From: Opitutaceae bacterium
Lineage (GTDB): Bacteria; Verrucomicrobiota; Verrucomicrobiia; Opitutales; Opitutaceae
Reading direction: 5' to 3'
Assembly: GCA_016763045.1 (NCBI GenBank)
Contig: JAESUN010000148.1
Coordinates: 1-6,727, forward strand
Length of the DNA stretch: 6,727 nt
A program made the translations under genes and the position numbers. Positions within the stretch are counted from its first letter, which is position 1, and each line of letters starts with the position of its first letter. Below, piece by piece: positions 5,846 through 6,727 of the stretch. The notes under the pieces are model-generated. The model made no database searches. It worked only from the letters and a program-made list of their open reading frames with translations, and had not been told where the DNA came from.

Positions 5846-6727
5846 ATGGAAAAGACAAAAGCCCAGCCTGTTCCTTCTCCAGGAATTCTTGAGCAGTTGC
5901 TGACGTTTGTCCCATTTTTAGTTTCGATCCTCCTGCTCGTTTTTTACGCAAAAGAACACCTTTTTGCAGAAATACTTTATCCCATTGGGGACGAAGCAGC
6001 GGATATGCTTCACGCCAATCAACTGGGTGAAAATGGATATCTTTTAACAGGTCAATACTCCTTATTTTCATTTCACCACCCGGGGCCTTTCTTTTTTTAC
6101 ATCGCAGGTTTTTTCGAAAGAATATTTTCTGCTATTATACCAACAAGGCACGGGCAATGGGTGCTTTCTATTCTTTTTCTTAACTCTGTCTTTCTTGGAA
6201 TTTCCGGGCATCTTTTTTTTAATAAACCCTCGGATTCAAACACACGAAAAACCCTGAAACGAGTTGTCTTCATAATCCTTACATTACTTTTTTTAGAGAC
6301 TTACGCCATAAGCATTTGGCCACCACATAAGCTAATCCTCCCCTACCTTGCCTTTCTGACGACCTTACCTCTCATCGCAAAGAGAAAGTTTAAATATATC
6401 CCTTTATCAATCACTCTGGCCTGCTTACTCATTCATGGAAGAGTCGACCAACCCTTATTTACCTTACCTTTTATTCTTCTCGCGTATTTATGGGGGCGAA
6501 AAGCAAACCAAAGCTCCCTCAATATTTCCGAAAAAAAATCAGTTTTCTACGGCCTTGCCATTGGCCTATTCTTTTCGACGCCCATATGGATAGACCTCAT
6601 CCTTAATAGCCCCAGTAACCTGGGGCAAATTACAAATCTTATTTCAAGAGGCCCCAGCGGAAATAATTCATGGAGCGAGGCAACCAAGTTCATCCTCCAC
6701 TATTGGCAGGAACCTTTCGGCATCGGA
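5846..6727 (+). CDS. Multi-spanning GT-C-like membrane glycosyltransferase, N-terminal 294 residues
   Basis: The frame opens after a TGA at 5816-5818. Its first Met is the ATG at 5846, without a Shine-Dalgarno sequence, and it runs unbroken off the right edge, so the C-terminus is missing. A first hydrophobic helix (about 17-34) is followed by a loop with YPIGDEAADMLHANQL (45-60). Its Asp49-Glu50 sits where GT-C enzymes keep their catalytic acidic residue. Then comes FHHPGPFFFYIAGFFERIF (76-94), like the HPGPL-FY-LA motif of polyprenyl-phosphate-sugar-dependent membrane transferases. More helices lie at about 104-121, 139-152, 160-178, 185-197, 203-216 and 233-250, with LLIHGRVDQPLFTLP near 194-208. 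A role in glycosylating envelope polymers or lipids from a lipid-linked sugar is inferred. Donor and acceptor are unknown. Other polytopic membrane families remain possible. Confidence 0.75.
   Translation, partial: MEKTKAQPVPSPGILEQLLTFVPFLVSILLLVFYAKEHLFAEILYPIGDEAADMLHANQLGENGYLLTGQYSLFSFHHPGPFFFYIAGFFERIFSAIIPTRHGQWVLSILFLNSVFLGISGHLFFNKPSDSNTRKTLKRVVFIILTLLFLETYAISIWPPHKLILPYLAFLTTLPLIAKRKFKYIPLSITLACLLIHGRVDQPLFTLPFILLAYLWGRKANQSSLNISEKKSVFYGLAIGLFFSTPIWIDLILNSPSNLGQITNLISRGPSGNNSWSEATKFILHYWQEPFGIG

Noticed and set aside
5844..6071. 75-codon minus-strand ORF antisense to the GT-C gene
   Set aside because: The plus frame encodes a coherent membrane protein with recognisable motifs over the same bases. 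The antisense product has no recognisable features.

Overview
The window reads as an ordinary bacterial chromosomal segment of moderate, slightly AT-leaning composition. It holds two functional blocks on the minus strand and a less orderly stretch on the plus strand. The host is probably Gram-negative. Several starts lack a good Shine-Dalgarno sequence, and the CysD type and the exporter/TPR cluster remind me of Verrucomicrobiota (Opitutae-like). That taxonomic guess rests on pattern memory only and has low confidence.

Region 1 (1-1700, minus strand): sulfate activation. cysC (APS kinase) is followed after 32 bases by cysD (ATP sulfurylase small subunit), which ends exactly at the window edge. 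cysN, the GTPase subunit CysD needs, is not in the window and is expected just beyond base 1. Together these enzymes make APS and then PAPS. A perfect TATAAT sits about 140 bases before cysC and implies a leader of roughly 135 nt.

Region 2 (1709-4525, minus strand): a compact four-gene operon. In transcription order it is acylphosphatase, ABC ATPase, ABC-2 permease, and a membrane-anchored TPR protein. Spacings are 10 bases, a 4-base ATGA overlap and an 11-base overlap, and a plausible sigma70 promoter lies upstream of the acylphosphatase. The ATPase/permease pair looks like a complete ABC-2 exporter, and the TPR protein is probably its partner. The substrate is unknown.

Region 3 (4440-6727, plus strand): after a 298-base AT-rich divergent intergenic region comes an uncharacterised 231-codon acidic/helical protein gene. 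A single in-frame TAG at codon 18 interrupts it, and a short hairpin wrapped around its stop codon may terminate it. Next is a 412-base gap with traces of a decayed small ORF, then the first 294 codons of a multi-spanning GT-C-like membrane protein that runs off the right edge.

I found no RNA gene, CRISPR array, insertion sequence or phage element. The most unusual points are the amber codon in an otherwise intact conserved-looking gene, the decayed ORF behind it, and the exporter operon that combines acylphosphatase with a TPR protein.
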